This document shows positions 42,722 through 51,321 of a stretch of DNA of 64,000 nt, one piece after another; position 1 is the first letter of the stretch, and each line of letters starts with the position of its first letter. The notes beneath the pieces were generated by a model that worked only from the letters and a program-made list of their open reading frames with translations, made no database searches and had not been told where the DNA came from. The position numbers were made by a program, and so were the translations under genes. This stretch comes from CAYOYK01 sp964408185 (GTDB lineage Bacteria > Bacillota > Clostridia > Christensenellales > Aristaeellaceae): positions 15,323-79,322 of the forward strand of contig CAYOYK010000005.1 in assembly GCA_964408185.1 (NCBI GenBank), given 5' to 3'.

Positions 42722-42758
42722 ACGTATTTCCTCCTTATTTGTTGGTCAAGCCGTTCCG

Positions 42759-43358
42759 TCAGCTCTCCGCTGCTCCGTCGCCCATTCCGTCAACGTACTG
42801 GTTGAGGAAGCTGCGCATCATAAAGCCGCAGATGCCGGTCGCGTCGTCGTAGACCTGCGCCCACGTGCTGTTCTGCGCGATCACGCGCAGCGTATAGCCG
42901 GAGCGGTAGTTGGTGATGATCGGCTCGGTTTTGGAGGGCGCCCAGCGCAGATTGACAAAGCCGGACGGCGTGGAGGGCTTTACGGTGATGTAATAGTTGA
43001 CCGTGGTAAAGCCGCTGAATATTTTGCCGTCGGCCGCCGGAGTGGTGGTGTGCGTGGGGGTCGGCTTGATGGTGGGCTTGGTGGAGGAGAAGTAGCGGCT
43101 CATGGCATAGCCGTACTGTCCGCCGTAGCTCACAAAGCCCCACGTGTTGTTGTAGTATTCGTAGGAGCTGACCTGCGCCGCAAAGGGAATGGTGAGGATG
43201 ATTTCCGCGTTTACGGAAGGCGCGGTGCGCAGGTGCACGCCGTACCCGTTGCTCGTGCTCACATACTGCGGGCCGATCAAAGCGGAGGCGGGCATCACGG
43301 GCAGCATGGCAACCAGAAGACAAACCAGAACCAGCGAGATGGCGAGGCGTTTTTTCAT
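42759..43358 (-). CDS. Secreted protein with two SH3-like domains
   Basis: 199 residues. After a signal peptide (cleavage near ASA|LI), the first bacterial SH3 domain spans about 28-90 (GYGVHLRTAPSVNAEIILTI, WGFVSYGGQYGYAMSRYF). A Pro/Thr linker follows, then a second SH3 domain (about 130-190; GFVNLRWAPSKTEPIITNY, WAQVYDDATGICGFMM). Such domains bind cell-wall peptides. No catalytic domain is present, so it is a binding or adaptor protein. I start at the ATG at 43358; a TTG three codons earlier is too near the ribosome site. Confidence 0.85.
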   Translation of the reverse strand: MKKRLAISLVLVCLLVAMLPVMPASALIGPQYVSTSNGYGVHLRTAPSVNAEIILTIPFAAQVSSYEYYNNTWGFVSYGGQYGYAMSRYFSSTKPTIKPTPTHTTTPAADGKIFSGFTTVNYYITVKPSTPSGFVNLRWAPSKTEPIITNYRSGYTLRVIAQNSTWAQVYDDATGICGFMMRSFLNQYVDGMGDGAAES

Positions 43359-43416
43359 TTGTGACAAACCCCTTTCTTCTTGTCAGGATTGCGTCGGGTT
43401 CCACTAAAACGTTATA

Positions 43417-43445
43417 ATTATACACTATTCGCGCCCTGCGCACAA
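43417..43445 (-). promoter_or_regulatory. Promoter of the SH3 protein gene
   Basis: Minus strand TTGTGC (43440-43445), 17 bases, TATAAT (43417-43422). Confidence 0.65.
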
Positions 43446-43495
43446 GAGCCGACGGTCATTTTGCGCACGGCTTCCCATTTTGGGGGGCAAACGGC

Positions 43496-43867
43496 TTACG
43501 GCAGCACAACCTCGCTGCCCGTGCAGGCCACGTCCAGATCATCGTCCACGTGGAAGAAATAGCGCACGGCCACAATTTCGCTGCCCTCCTCAAAGCTGCG
43601 GCTGTACGTGAACGTAAGCGCCGCGTCGCCCTCGGCAACGCCGACCACGGTGTAGTCGTAATAGCCCGGCGCGCCCACAAGCGCTGTATCCGGCGCTACA
43701 TAATCGCCCTTCACGTCCACAATGCCGTCCGCGTCCGCGGTATACGTCCAATCGTAACCGGTGGTGGGGTTGCCGTTGAGCTTCAATGTGTAGGTTTCCG
43801 CTTCGTCGGCCAGCGCAGGCACGGCAAACACCAGCAGGCAGAGGGTCAATGCGAGTAGCTTTTTCAT
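43496..43867 (-). CDS. Chagasin-like (I42) secreted protease inhibitor
   Basis: 123 residues. A signal peptide (MKKLLALTLCLLVFAVPALA) is followed by an immunoglobulin-like domain with the hallmark GNPTTGYDW near residue 31. That loop blocks papain-like cysteine proteases in the chagasin/amoebiasin family. A C-terminal RYFFHVD strand also fits. It may protect the cell from host or self cysteine proteases. I start at the ATG at 43867 after AAAGGAGCG; a longer reading adds 40 residues from the promoter region. The gene has its own promoter. Confidence 0.85.
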   Translation of the reverse strand: MKKLLALTLCLLVFAVPALADEAETYTLKLNGNPTTGYDWTYTADADGIVDVKGDYVAPDTALVGAPGYYDYTVVGVAEGDAALTFTYSRSFEEGSEIVAVRYFFHVDDDLDVACTGSEVVLP

Positions 43868-43942
43868 GGTTTCACGCTCCTTTGTATTTTGGGGGGACGA
43901 TCGGCAGGTGCTGTTCCCTATTTGTTTCTCTTGCTGAGTTTG

Positions 43943-43971
43943 ATTGTAGCACAGGTTTTCGCCCCACACAA
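43943..43971 (-). promoter_or_regulatory. Promoter of the chagasin-like gene
   Basis: Minus strand TTGTGT (43966-43971), 17 bases, TACAAT (43943-43948). Confidence 0.6.
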
Positions 43972-44022
43972 GTGTTTGACGAGCCACGGAGGGAAATGTT
44001 GCAGGAATTACGCCTCTTTACG

Positions 44023-44064
44023 AAAAAAAACACAAAACCGACCGGAGCTTGCGCCCCGGCCGGT
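44023..44064 (-). terminator. Terminator of oppA
   Basis: A 12-bp stem with two wobble pairs (44037-44048 with 44053-44064) and a long T-rich tail on the minus strand (TTTTGTGTTTTTTTT). Confidence 0.88.
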
Positions 44065-44083
44065 CTTTGCGATTTGTTTGAGA

Positions 44084-45859
44084 TTACTCGATGGTGGCGT
44101 AACTCCAGATCACGTCGCCGGTGGAAAGCATGATGACGTTCTTGATGTTGGGCTTCATCATGTAGGGGTTCACGTAGTAGTACAGCGGAGCCACAGCGCC
44201 GGTATCCATCAGGATCTTCTCGGCCTCGGCGCACTTCGCGGCGCGCTCGTTGGCATCGGTGCAGGCCTTGATCTCCTTGACCAGGGCGTCGTAGCATTCA
44301 ACCCAAGTCTGGTCGCCGTTGACGCCCCAGTAGGCGCCCACGCCGGCGTCCGCGGTGACATCGCTGTTACGGGTGTAATCGCCGATGTCGCGGCCCAGAC
44401 GAGGATAGTTGTTGCCGGAAACGCTCAGGAAGATCTCAAGGAAGTTGACGCAGTCGTTGAAATCGGCGATCCAGCCCATACGAGCGGCTTCGGCGTCGCC
44501 GGCCTTCAGCTTCGTCTGCAGGGTGGCCCACGCTTCGGTGTTCACCATGCTGGTGATGCCAAACTGGTTCCAAGTCTCTTGGATGTACTGGATGATGGCA
44601 GCGTTCGCGCCGCTGTTGTTCAGAGCGAACTCAATGCTGGGGAAGTCGGTGAACATAATGTCGCCGCCCTCGATGGTGCCGGTGTACGCGTAGCCCAGAT
44701 CGATCAGGGTCTGCAGCGCAGTGGTCTGATCCATGGTGTAGTCCGCGTTCACATCAGAAGGGGTCGCGGTGTCGGCGTACCAAGTGCCGTAGCCCTCGGC
44801 AGCGCGGACGTTCGCGTTGAGGCCGTCAGCCAGAGAGTTGGGGTAGAAGCCGGTGGCGGGAACCTGTCCGCCCATGGTCACGTAGTCAACCAAGTCCTGA
44901 CGGTTGACCATCTGGCCCAGCGCGAAGCGAGCCTTGCTCTGCTCCTGCACGGTCAGCTGCTTGCCAGCGGGGGACAGATCCTTGTACACGTTGAAGAGCA
45001 CGTAGTAGGTGCCGATGTAATCGCCCATCACCAGCTCGCCGGGATAGGTCGCGTACAGGCGCTCGTACTCCACGGGGTCGATGGAGTTGATGAAATCGGC
45101 GGCGCCGCTCTCGTAAGCGGTCAGGATGGCGACGTTGTCCTCGGAGAGGTAGCAGTTCGCGCCAGCCAGAACAACCGCGTCGGCGTTCCAGTAGTAGGGG
45201 TTCTTCTCGAAGACGATCACGTCGTCCACGGCGTACTTCGTCATGCGGAACGCGCCGGTGCCGATGTAGGTGTCAGGAGAGGTCGCCCACTTGCCTTCGT
45301 TGTCAGCGATTTCGGTCTTGACAGGATAGAAGGTCGGGAAGGCGCACAGATCGAGGAAGTAAGAGGTCGGGCTGACCAGCGTAACCTGGAAGCTGCGGGC
45401 CTCGTCGTCCACAACGATGTTCATGGGGCCTTCGCCGCCGTTGTAGCCTTCGATGTACTCATACAGGAAGCCGTAGTCCGCGCCCAGAGCGGCGGAGCCG
45501 GCACGATCCCAAGAGGCCTTGATCTCGCTGGCCTTCAGGTCGCTGCCGTCGGACCACTTGAGGCCTTCGCGCAGGATGAAGGTGTACACCAAGCCGTCGT
45601 CGGAGATGGTGTAGCTCTCCGCCAGTTCGGGCGACAGGGTGGGCGTTCCGTCCACATACTGGAAGCCCATCAGGCCGGCAAACGCAAGCTTGATGACGTT
45701 GGAGCCGCTGGACGCGGAGTTCAGCGCGGGGTCAATGGACAGCGGAGTGCCGCCGCCGTAGGTGATGTTGACAACCTTGCCGGACTCTTCGGCCGTGGCA
45801 ACGGCGAAGCAACCCAACAGCATTGTCAGAGCCAGCGCCAATGCGAGTAGCTTTTTCAT
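44084..45859 (-). CDS. oppA: Oligopeptide ABC transporter substrate-binding protein
   Basis: 591-residue SBP family 5 protein. The signal region MKKLLALALALTMLLGCFA carries a lipobox LLGC with Cys at residue 17, followed by GTPLSIDPALNS near 40 and GLKWSDGSDLKASEIKAS near 115, as in OppA. It captures peptides for the OppBCDF permease encoded upstream. I start at the ATG at 45859 after AGGAGGGA. It has a second strong promoter of its own, so it can be made in excess over the permease. Confidence 0.94.
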   Translation of the reverse strand: MKKLLALALALTMLLGCFAVATAEESGKVVNITYGGGTPLSIDPALNSASSGSNVIKLAFAGLMGFQYVDGTPTLSPELAESYTISDDGLVYTFILREGLKWSDGSDLKASEIKASWDRAGSAALGADYGFLYEYIEGYNGGEGPMNIVVDDEARSFQVTLVSPTSYFLDLCAFPTFYPVKTEIADNEGKWATSPDTYIGTGAFRMTKYAVDDVIVFEKNPYYWNADAVVLAGANCYLSEDNVAILTAYESGAADFINSIDPVEYERLYATYPGELVMGDYIGTYYVLFNVYKDLSPAGKQLTVQEQSKARFALGQMVNRQDLVDYVTMGGQVPATGFYPNSLADGLNANVRAAEGYGTWYADTATPSDVNADYTMDQTTALQTLIDLGYAYTGTIEGGDIMFTDFPSIEFALNNSGANAAIIQYIQETWNQFGITSMVNTEAWATLQTKLKAGDAEAARMGWIADFNDCVNFLEIFLSVSGNNYPRLGRDIGDYTRNSDVTADAGVGAYWGVNGDQTWVECYDALVKEIKACTDANERAAKCAEAEKILMDTGAVAPLYYYVNPYMMKPNIKNVIMLSTGDVIWSYATIE

Positions 45860-45904
45860 GCAGGTTTCCCTCCTATTAATCACCGATCTCCGTCGGTGTG
45901 TATT

Positions 45905-45933
45905 ATTATACACTCGGTTTCTCTCGCTGTCAA
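45905..45933 (-). promoter_or_regulatory. oppA promoter
   Basis: Minus strand TTGACA (45928-45933), 17 bases, TATAAT (45905-45910), a near-consensus promoter inside the opp cluster. The leader contains a CACCGA/TCGGTG hairpin at 45881-45898. Confidence 0.85.
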
Positions 45934-45972
45934 TTGTATTTCTTTAACAGCTCGTCCGCCTTGCGTGCATAA

Positions 45973-46967
45973 TCACAAATGGTGGCATGCCACAAAATGT
46001 CCGCCGCCAACATCCTGGAACGTCGGCGCGCAGGCCGCGCACTCCTCGGTGGCGCGGGAGCAGCGCGTACGGAACGGGCAGCCGGTGGGCATTTTGAGCG
46101 GGCTGGGCACGTCGCCGCTCAGGATGATGCGGTGGGAGCTGCGGGCCTTGACCGGATTGGGGATGGGCACCGCGCTCAGCAGCGAGATGGTGTAAGGGTG
46201 CAGCGGGTTGTGGTGCAGCTCGTTGGCGTCGGCCAGTTCCACCATGCGGCCCAAGTACATCACCGCGATCCGCTTGGAGATGTGCTTGACCACGCTCAGG
46301 TCGTGGGCGATGAACAGGTACGTAAGCCCCAGCTGATGCTGCAGGTCCTCCAGCATATTGATGACCTGCGCCTGAATGCTTACGTCCAGCGCGGATACGG
46401 GCTCATCGCAGACGATGAACTCCGGGTCGCTGGCCAGCGCGCGGGCGATGCCGATGCGCTGGCGCTGCCCGCCGGAAAACTCATGCGCGTAGCGCGTGGC
46501 TTGCTCGCTGGACAGGCCGACGGTCGCCAGCAGATCCATGATGCGCTCGTTGCGCTCCGCCTTGGTTTTGCATAGCTTATGCACATCAATGGGCTCGGCC
46601 ACGATGTCGCCGACCGTCATGCGCGGGTTCAGCGAGGAATAGGGATCCTGAAACACCATCTGCGCGCGCCTGTGCAGCATATCCAGCGAGGCCTTGCTGC
46701 CGATCTCGTGACCGTCGAAGATCACCTTGCCGTCGGTCGGCTTGTACAGGTGCAGTATGCNNNNNNNNNNCGCCCCACGGTGGTTTTGCCGCAGCCGCTC
46801 TCGCCTACCAGACCGAGCGTCTCGCCCTTGTGGATGACCAAGCTCACGTCGTCAACCGCCTTGAGCATGGTGGTCTTAAAAAAGCCGGTGCTGATAGGAA
46901 AATATTGCTTCAGGTGCTGTACGTCCAGCATCACGTCGGACGCGGCATTGGTAACGGCTTCACTCAT
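45973..46967 (-). CDS. oppF: Oligopeptide ABC transporter ATP-binding protein, interrupted by assembly gap
   Basis: Second ATPase of the peptide importer. The 5' part (46967-46771) contains VMLDVQHLKQYFPI and Walker A GESGCGKTTVG. The 3' part (46760-45973) continues with LHLYKPTDGKVIFDG, the signature FSGGQRQRIG and Walker B FIVCDEPVSALD, and ends with the OppF Cys-rich tail. The parts are in different frames only because ten N stand between them. The start ATG at 46967 overlaps the end of oppD by 8 bases. I treat it as one intact gene with missing sequence. Confidence 0.9.
46761..46770. other. Assembly gap of ten N
   Basis: Placeholder Ns inside oppF, just after the Walker A motif. The number of missing bases is not known; for the reading frame to be kept it must be 2 modulo 3. 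Confidence 0.98.
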
Positions 46968-48015
46968 GGATGGTGTCCTCCTCGCTGCCCTTGCCGCCCG
47001 TCGCAAGCGCCTTGCCCTCCTCCGAACCGGCCGCCGCGAGGATCTCGTTGTCCTTCACGTTCATCCAGCAGGAGGACAGATGGTCGTGCGAGACCCAGTA
47101 TTCATCGGGATGGTCGGTCAGGCAAATCTTCATGGCGTGCTCGCAGCGCGGCGCAAACGCGCAGCCCTTGGGCATGCACAGCAGATCGATGGGCGTGCCG
47201 CTGATGGGACGAAGGCGCTCCTTCTCATCGTTGTCGATGTTGGGGATGGAGCGCATCAGGCCCTTGGTATACTCGTGCTTGGGGTTGAAGAAAATCTCGT
47301 CCGCCGTGCCGCGCTCGCAGATTGTGCCCGCGTACATCACAATCACCTCGTCGCACATCCCGGCGATAACGCCCAGATCGTGGGTGATCATGATGATGGC
47401 CATGCCCATTTTGCGTTGCAGCTCGCCCATCAGCTCAAGGATTTGAGCCTGAATGGTCACGTCCAGCGCGGTGGTGGGTTCGTCGGCGATCAGTATGTCG
47501 GGCTCGCAGGCCAGCGCCATGGCAATCATCACGCGCTGGCGCATGCCGCCGGACAGCTCGTAGGCGTACTGGCGCATGCGCTTGGCAGGCTCGTTGATGC
47601 CTACCAGACCCAGCATCTCAATGGCGCGGGCGCGGGCCTGCTCCTTGCTGCGGCTGGTGTGCAGCATAATGGCCTCCATCAGCTGATTGCCGATGGTGAA
47701 GGTCGGGTTGAGGCTGGTCATCGGGTCCTGAAAGATAATGCTGATCTTATCGCCGCGAATCTGGCGCATTTGCTCGTCGGATAGGCCGACAAGCTCCTGC
47801 CCGTGCAGCTTGACGCTGCCGCTGACGATGCGGCCGGGGTAGGTGAGGATTTGGAGGATGGAATAGGCGGTCACGCTCTTGCCGCTGCCGCTTTCCCCCA
47901 CGATGCCCAGCACCTTGCCCTTATCCAGGTTAAAGGAAACGCCGCCAACCGCTTTTACCTCGCCTGCCGTGGTAAAAAACGATGTGTGCAGGTCCTTGAC
48001 TTCAAGCATTGCCAT
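46960..48015 (-). CDS. oppD: Oligopeptide ABC transporter ATP-binding protein
   Basis: 351-residue ATPase. Walker A is GESGSGKSVTA near residue 40, the signature ELSGGMRQRVMIA near 159, Walker B ILIADEPTTALDVT near 180, and the C-terminal Cys-rich motif PKGCAFAPRCEHAMKIC near 285 is typical of OppD. It powers peptide import with OppF. The start is the ATG at 48015 with GGAGGAGT upstream. It follows oppC by 22 bases and overlaps oppF. Confidence 0.95.
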   Translation of the reverse strand: MAMLEVKDLHTSFFTTAGEVKAVGGVSFNLDKGKVLGIVGESGSGKSVTAYSILQILTYPGRIVSGSVKLHGQELVGLSDEQMRQIRGDKISIIFQDPMTSLNPTFTIGNQLMEAIMLHTSRSKEQARARAIEMLGLVGINEPAKRMRQYAYELSGGMRQRVMIAMALACEPDILIADEPTTALDVTIQAQILELMGELQRKMGMAIIMITHDLGVIAGMCDEVIVMYAGTICERGTADEIFFNPKHEYTKGLMRSIPNIDNDEKERLRPISGTPIDLLCMPKGCAFAPRCEHAMKICLTDHPDEYWVSHDHLSSCWMNVKDNEILAAAGSEEGKALATGGKGSEEDTIHE

Positions 48016-48037
48016 GGTACTTTACTCCTCCCTCATT

Positions 48038-49120
48038 CTACGACCGCAGCTTGGGGTCGAACGCGTCGCGCAGTCCATTGCCCAGCAGGTTGAACGAGAG
48101 CACGATCAGGAAAATGGACAGGGCCGGATAAATGAGCAGGTAGGGATAGCTTTGCAGGCCCTGCCGCGCATCCGAGGCCAACGAGCCCAGCGAGGGCATC
48201 GGGATGGATACGCCCAAGCCCAGAAAGCTCAAAAAGCTCTCGGTAAAGATGGCGCTGGGGATTTGCATGGCGGCCGTGATGATGATAACCGACACGCAGT
48301 TGGGGATCATGTGCTTGCGGATGATCCGCGAGGGCTTCGCGCCGATGGCGTGGGAGGCCAGCACGTACTCCTGCTCCTTGATGGACAGAATCTGGCCGCG
48401 TACCTGACGCGCCATGCCCACCCAGTACAGCAGGCCAAACACGATGAATATGCTCACCATGCCCGCCCCCAGCCTTTGAATCAGCGCGCTGTTGCTCTGC
48501 GAAACCACATCCTTGATGGCGACGGAGAGCAAAATCACAATCAGCACGTCCGGCAGGGAGTAGATGATATCGACAATTCGCATCATCACCATATCGACCC
48601 TGCCGCCAAAGAAGCCGGATATCGACCCGTAGATGATGCCGATGATGACCACGATCAGCGCGGCCAGCATGCCCACCATCAGCGAAATGCGCGTGCCGTA
48701 GATCACGCGGATGCAGTAGTCTCGGCCCAAGCTGTCCGTGCCCATGATGTGCGGGAAGAGCTCCTCGCCCTTGTCGATCTTGGCCTGCTCCTTTTTGGAA
48801 AACTCAAACGGCTGCATGTTCTTGGCGCTGACGTCCTGCTTGGTGTAGCTGTACGGGTAGAACGTCGGCACAACAAACGCGATGAGCGCGATGAGCACAA
48901 TGAGGAAAAGGCAGATCATCGCGATCCGGTTTTTGCGCAGGCGGCGCATCGCGTCGCGCATAAAGGAAACGGATTCACGGGAGGTAACCTGCTGCTCCTT
49001 TTCCGCCTCCGTGGCGGGCTCGAACAGATCGCGCGGGATTTGCAGGCTAAGCGGATTGCGAAACGCCTTTTTGTCCTTGTCCGGAGAGGCGTTCGTCTGT
49101 TGATGATTCTGATCTTGCAT
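48038..49120 (-). CDS. oppC: Oligopeptide ABC transporter permease
   Basis: 360-residue permease. The N-terminal 60 residues are polar and cytosolic, followed by the OppC_N membrane segment (MICLFLIVLIALIAFVVP near 70-88) and the BPD_transp_1 domain with about five helices. The EAA loop is SHAIGAKPSRIIRKHMIPN near residue 256. It pairs with OppB. The start is the ATG at 49120, following oppB by 14 bases. Confidence 0.95.
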   Translation of the reverse strand: MQDQNHQQTNASPDKDKKAFRNPLSLQIPRDLFEPATEAEKEQQVTSRESVSFMRDAMRRLRKNRIAMICLFLIVLIALIAFVVPTFYPYSYTKQDVSAKNMQPFEFSKKEQAKIDKGEELFPHIMGTDSLGRDYCIRVIYGTRISLMVGMLAALIVVIIGIIYGSISGFFGGRVDMVMMRIVDIIYSLPDVLIVILLSVAIKDVVSQSNSALIQRLGAGMVSIFIVFGLLYWVGMARQVRGQILSIKEQEYVLASHAIGAKPSRIIRKHMIPNCVSVIIITAAMQIPSAIFTESFLSFLGLGVSIPMPSLGSLASDARQGLQSYPYLLIYPALSIFLIVLSFNLLGNGLRDAFDPKLRS

Positions 49121-49134
49121 CGTAACACCTCATT

Positions 49135-50061
49135 TCAAGACAAGTCGATTCGGGGATCCATGACCTTGTACAGGATATCGCTGAGGAAATTCATCAGGAT
49201 GATCATGATGGCGAGGAAGATGGTCACGCCCATAATCATCATGTAGTCCGTGCGAAGCATGCTGTTGGTGAACAGGCGGCCCAGTCCGGGCACGGAGAAG
49301 ATGTTCTCCACCACCATGCTGCCGGTCAGGATGTAGGCCATCATCGGGCCCGCGTAGGTAATCACGGGGCCGAGCGCGTTTTTGAGCGCATGCTTGAAGA
49401 TCACCTTTTTGCTGGGCAGGCCCTTGGCGCGCGCGGTGCGGATGTAATCCTGCCCCAGCACGTCCAGCATGCTGGAGCGCTCCAGCCGCGTGATGTACGC
49501 CATGGGGTACAGGCTCAATGAAATGATCGGCAGCACCAGTCCGCCCGGATCCGTCGCGCGAGCCGGCGCGACCTTGAGCTGGAGCACGAAGAACAGCAGC
49601 AGTAGCGTGGCGATAACAAACGAGGGCAGCGATACCAGCGCCGTGGTAACGACCTGAATCACCTTGTCCAGCCATTTGCCGCGCTTCAGCGCCGCGATCG
49701 CGCCCAATACAACGCCCAGCACAATGGCAAGCACCGCGGCCGAAAAGCCGATGGTGGCCGAATAGCTGAAGCCGCCCATGATGAGATCCATCACCGTAAA
49801 GCCGACCCAAGCCGTAGACAGGCCGAAATCAAAATGCAGAATGCCGCCCAAATAGTTGAAAAACTGCACGATGACGGGCTTGTCAAAGCCGTACTTGGCC
49901 TCCAGCGCGGCAACGGTCGCGTCGGACTTGGCCTTCTCGGAGCTGAAGGGACTCGCCGGAATCGCGTGCATGGTAAAAAAGGTGATAAGAATCACCAAAA
50001 AGATGGTCAGCACCGCCATTCCAAGCCGTTTGAGCAAGTAAATGGCAAACTTTGCGTTCAT
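49135..50061 (-). CDS. oppB: Oligopeptide ABC transporter permease
   Basis: 308-residue permease with six membrane helices. The N-terminal segment FAIYLLKRLGMAVLTIFLV is typical of OppB, and the EAA loop is TARAKGLPSKKVIFKHALKN near residue 212. It is the first gene of the opp cluster. I start at the ATG at 50061 after GGAGGATTG; the frame is open 38 codons further, but that part overlaps the promoter. Confidence 0.95.
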   Translation of the reverse strand: MNAKFAIYLLKRLGMAVLTIFLVILITFFTMHAIPASPFSSEKAKSDATVAALEAKYGFDKPVIVQFFNYLGGILHFDFGLSTAWVGFTVMDLIMGGFSYSATIGFSAAVLAIVLGVVLGAIAALKRGKWLDKVIQVVTTALVSLPSFVIATLLLLFFVLQLKVAPARATDPGGLVLPIISLSLYPMAYITRLERSSMLDVLGQDYIRTARAKGLPSKKVIFKHALKNALGPVITYAGPMMAYILTGSMVVENIFSVPGLGRLFTNSMLRTDYMMIMGVTIFLAIMIILMNFLSDILYKVMDPRIDLS

Positions 50062-50092
50062 AGACAATCCTCCATTTAAAGTAAGCTTCATC

Positions 50093-50120
50093 ATTATAAC
50101 ATCTGACATGCTTGTGTCAA
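50093..50120 (-). promoter_or_regulatory. Promoter of the opp operon
   Basis: Minus strand TTGACA (50115-50120), 16 bases, TATAAT (50093-50098), about 32 bases before oppB. The A+T-rich region 50140-50215 lies between it and the divergent transporter promoter. Confidence 0.85.
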
Positions 50121-50252
50121 TTCGCTTTGCGGACTTCAAATTGTTTTTATTATGTGTTTTGTATCCCAAAAACATTCTTTAAATACAATTCTTGGATATA
50201 ATAGATACCCGTTCCTTTTCCCGACTTCACTTCCCCCTCCCCCGCCAATGTA

Positions 50253-50281
50253 TTGACAGCCGTCTTTCGCAGGGTTATGAT
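50253..50281 (+). promoter_or_regulatory. Promoter of the second EamA transporter
   Basis: TTGACA (50253-50258), 17 bases, TATGAT (50276-50281), 44 bases before the ATG at 50326. Confidence 0.8.
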
Positions 50282-50325
50282 GAACCCTGTGGGCGCGCGG
50301 GATTGCGCGCCGGGGAGGCGCGACT

Positions 50326-51195
50326 ATGTGGGTTTTGCTTGCGTTTGGATCGGCGCTGTTTGCCGGCCTTACCTCCATACTGGCCAAGTGCGGCATCAAG
50401 CAGACGGATTCCAACGTGGCCACCGCCATCCGCACGGTGGTCGTGCTGCTGTTCTCATGGCTGATGGTCTTTCTGAAGGGCTCGCAGAGCACGCTCGGCG
50501 CAGTGAGCGCGGAGTCGTGGCTGTTTTTGGTGCTGTCCGGGCTGGCGACGGGCATGTCTTGGCTGTGCTATTTCCGGGCGCTCCAGCTTGGCGATATCAA
50601 CAAGGTCGTGCCGATCGACAAGTCCAGCACCGTGCTTACCATCTTGCTGGCGCTGGTCTTTCTGGGCGAGGGGCTTGATTGGCTCAAGCTCGTATGCGTC
50701 GTCGCAATCGGCGTCGGCACGATGCTGATGATCCAGAAAAAAGACGTGGTCGGCGACGGCCAGCCCAAAAGCAAGGCGTGGTTCGTATACGCGATCCTAT
50801 CCGCCGTGTTTGCCAGCCTGACGGCAATACTGGGCAAGGTAGGCATTCAGGATGTGGAATCCAGCCTTGGCACGGCCATCCGCACCTGCGTGGTGCTGGT
50901 GATGGCGTGGGTGGTGGTGTTCGCCACCGGGAAGCGCCGCCAGATACGCGACGTCCCACGCCGAGAGCTTGGGTTCATCTGTCTGTCCGGGCTGGCGACG
51001 GGAGCCTCTTGGCTGTGCTACTACAAAGCGTTGCAGGATGGTTTGGCCAGCGTGGTGGTGCCCATCGACAAGCTCAGCATCCTTGTCACCATCGCGTTTT
51101 CATGGATCGTGTTCAAGGAGCGGCTCACCGCGCGGGCGGCCGTCGGCCTTTGCCTGATCGTCGCGGGCACGCTGTGCATGCTGATCCCCGTATGA
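50326..51195 (+). CDS. EamA/DMT-superfamily transporter with two similar halves
   Basis: 289 residues with ten membrane segments. The two halves are clearly similar: LSGLATGMSWLCYFRALQ near residue 70 and LSGLATGASWLCYYKALQ near 222, and VVPIDKSSTVLTI versus VVPIDKLSILVTI. This shows internal duplication. The substrate is unknown. It starts at the ATG at 50326 after GGGGAGG. A hairpin terminator follows. Confidence 0.88.
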   Translation: MWVLLAFGSALFAGLTSILAKCGIKQTDSNVATAIRTVVVLLFSWLMVFLKGSQSTLGAVSAESWLFLVLSGLATGMSWLCYFRALQLGDINKVVPIDKSSTVLTILLALVFLGEGLDWLKLVCVVAIGVGTMLMIQKKDVVGDGQPKSKAWFVYAILSAVFASLTAILGKVGIQDVESSLGTAIRTCVVLVMAWVVVFATGKRRQIRDVPRRELGFICLSGLATGASWLCYYKALQDGLASVVVPIDKLSILVTIAFSWIVFKERLTARAAVGLCLIVAGTLCMLIPV

Positions 51196-51213
51196 GCCGC
51201 GCGCGGCTCCATC

Positions 51214-51249
51214 GCCGCCGAGGGCTTGTGCCCCGGCGGCTTGCTTTTG
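51214..51249 (+). terminator. Terminator of the EamA transporter gene
   Basis: A stem of 7 plus 4 bp with one bulge (51214-51225 with 51230-51240) and a T-rich tail that overlaps the next gene's -35 box. Confidence 0.65.
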
Positions 51250-51269
51250 TACGCAATATGCCGTAAAAT
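51241..51269 (+). promoter_or_regulatory. Probable promoter of the barrel-propeller fusion gene
   Basis: TTGCTT (51241-51246), 17 bases, TAAAAT (51264-51269), 52 bases before the ATG. Confidence 0.5.
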
Positions 51270-51321
51270 AGTCGTCAGAGCCGCTTTGCCGGACGGGCGA
51301 AGCAAAGCGAGGAGGAGCGTT

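Noticed and set aside
43889..45850. Plus-strand open frame of 653 codons opposite oppA
   Set aside because: Antisense shadow; oppA on the minus strand is a clear family member with promoter and terminator.
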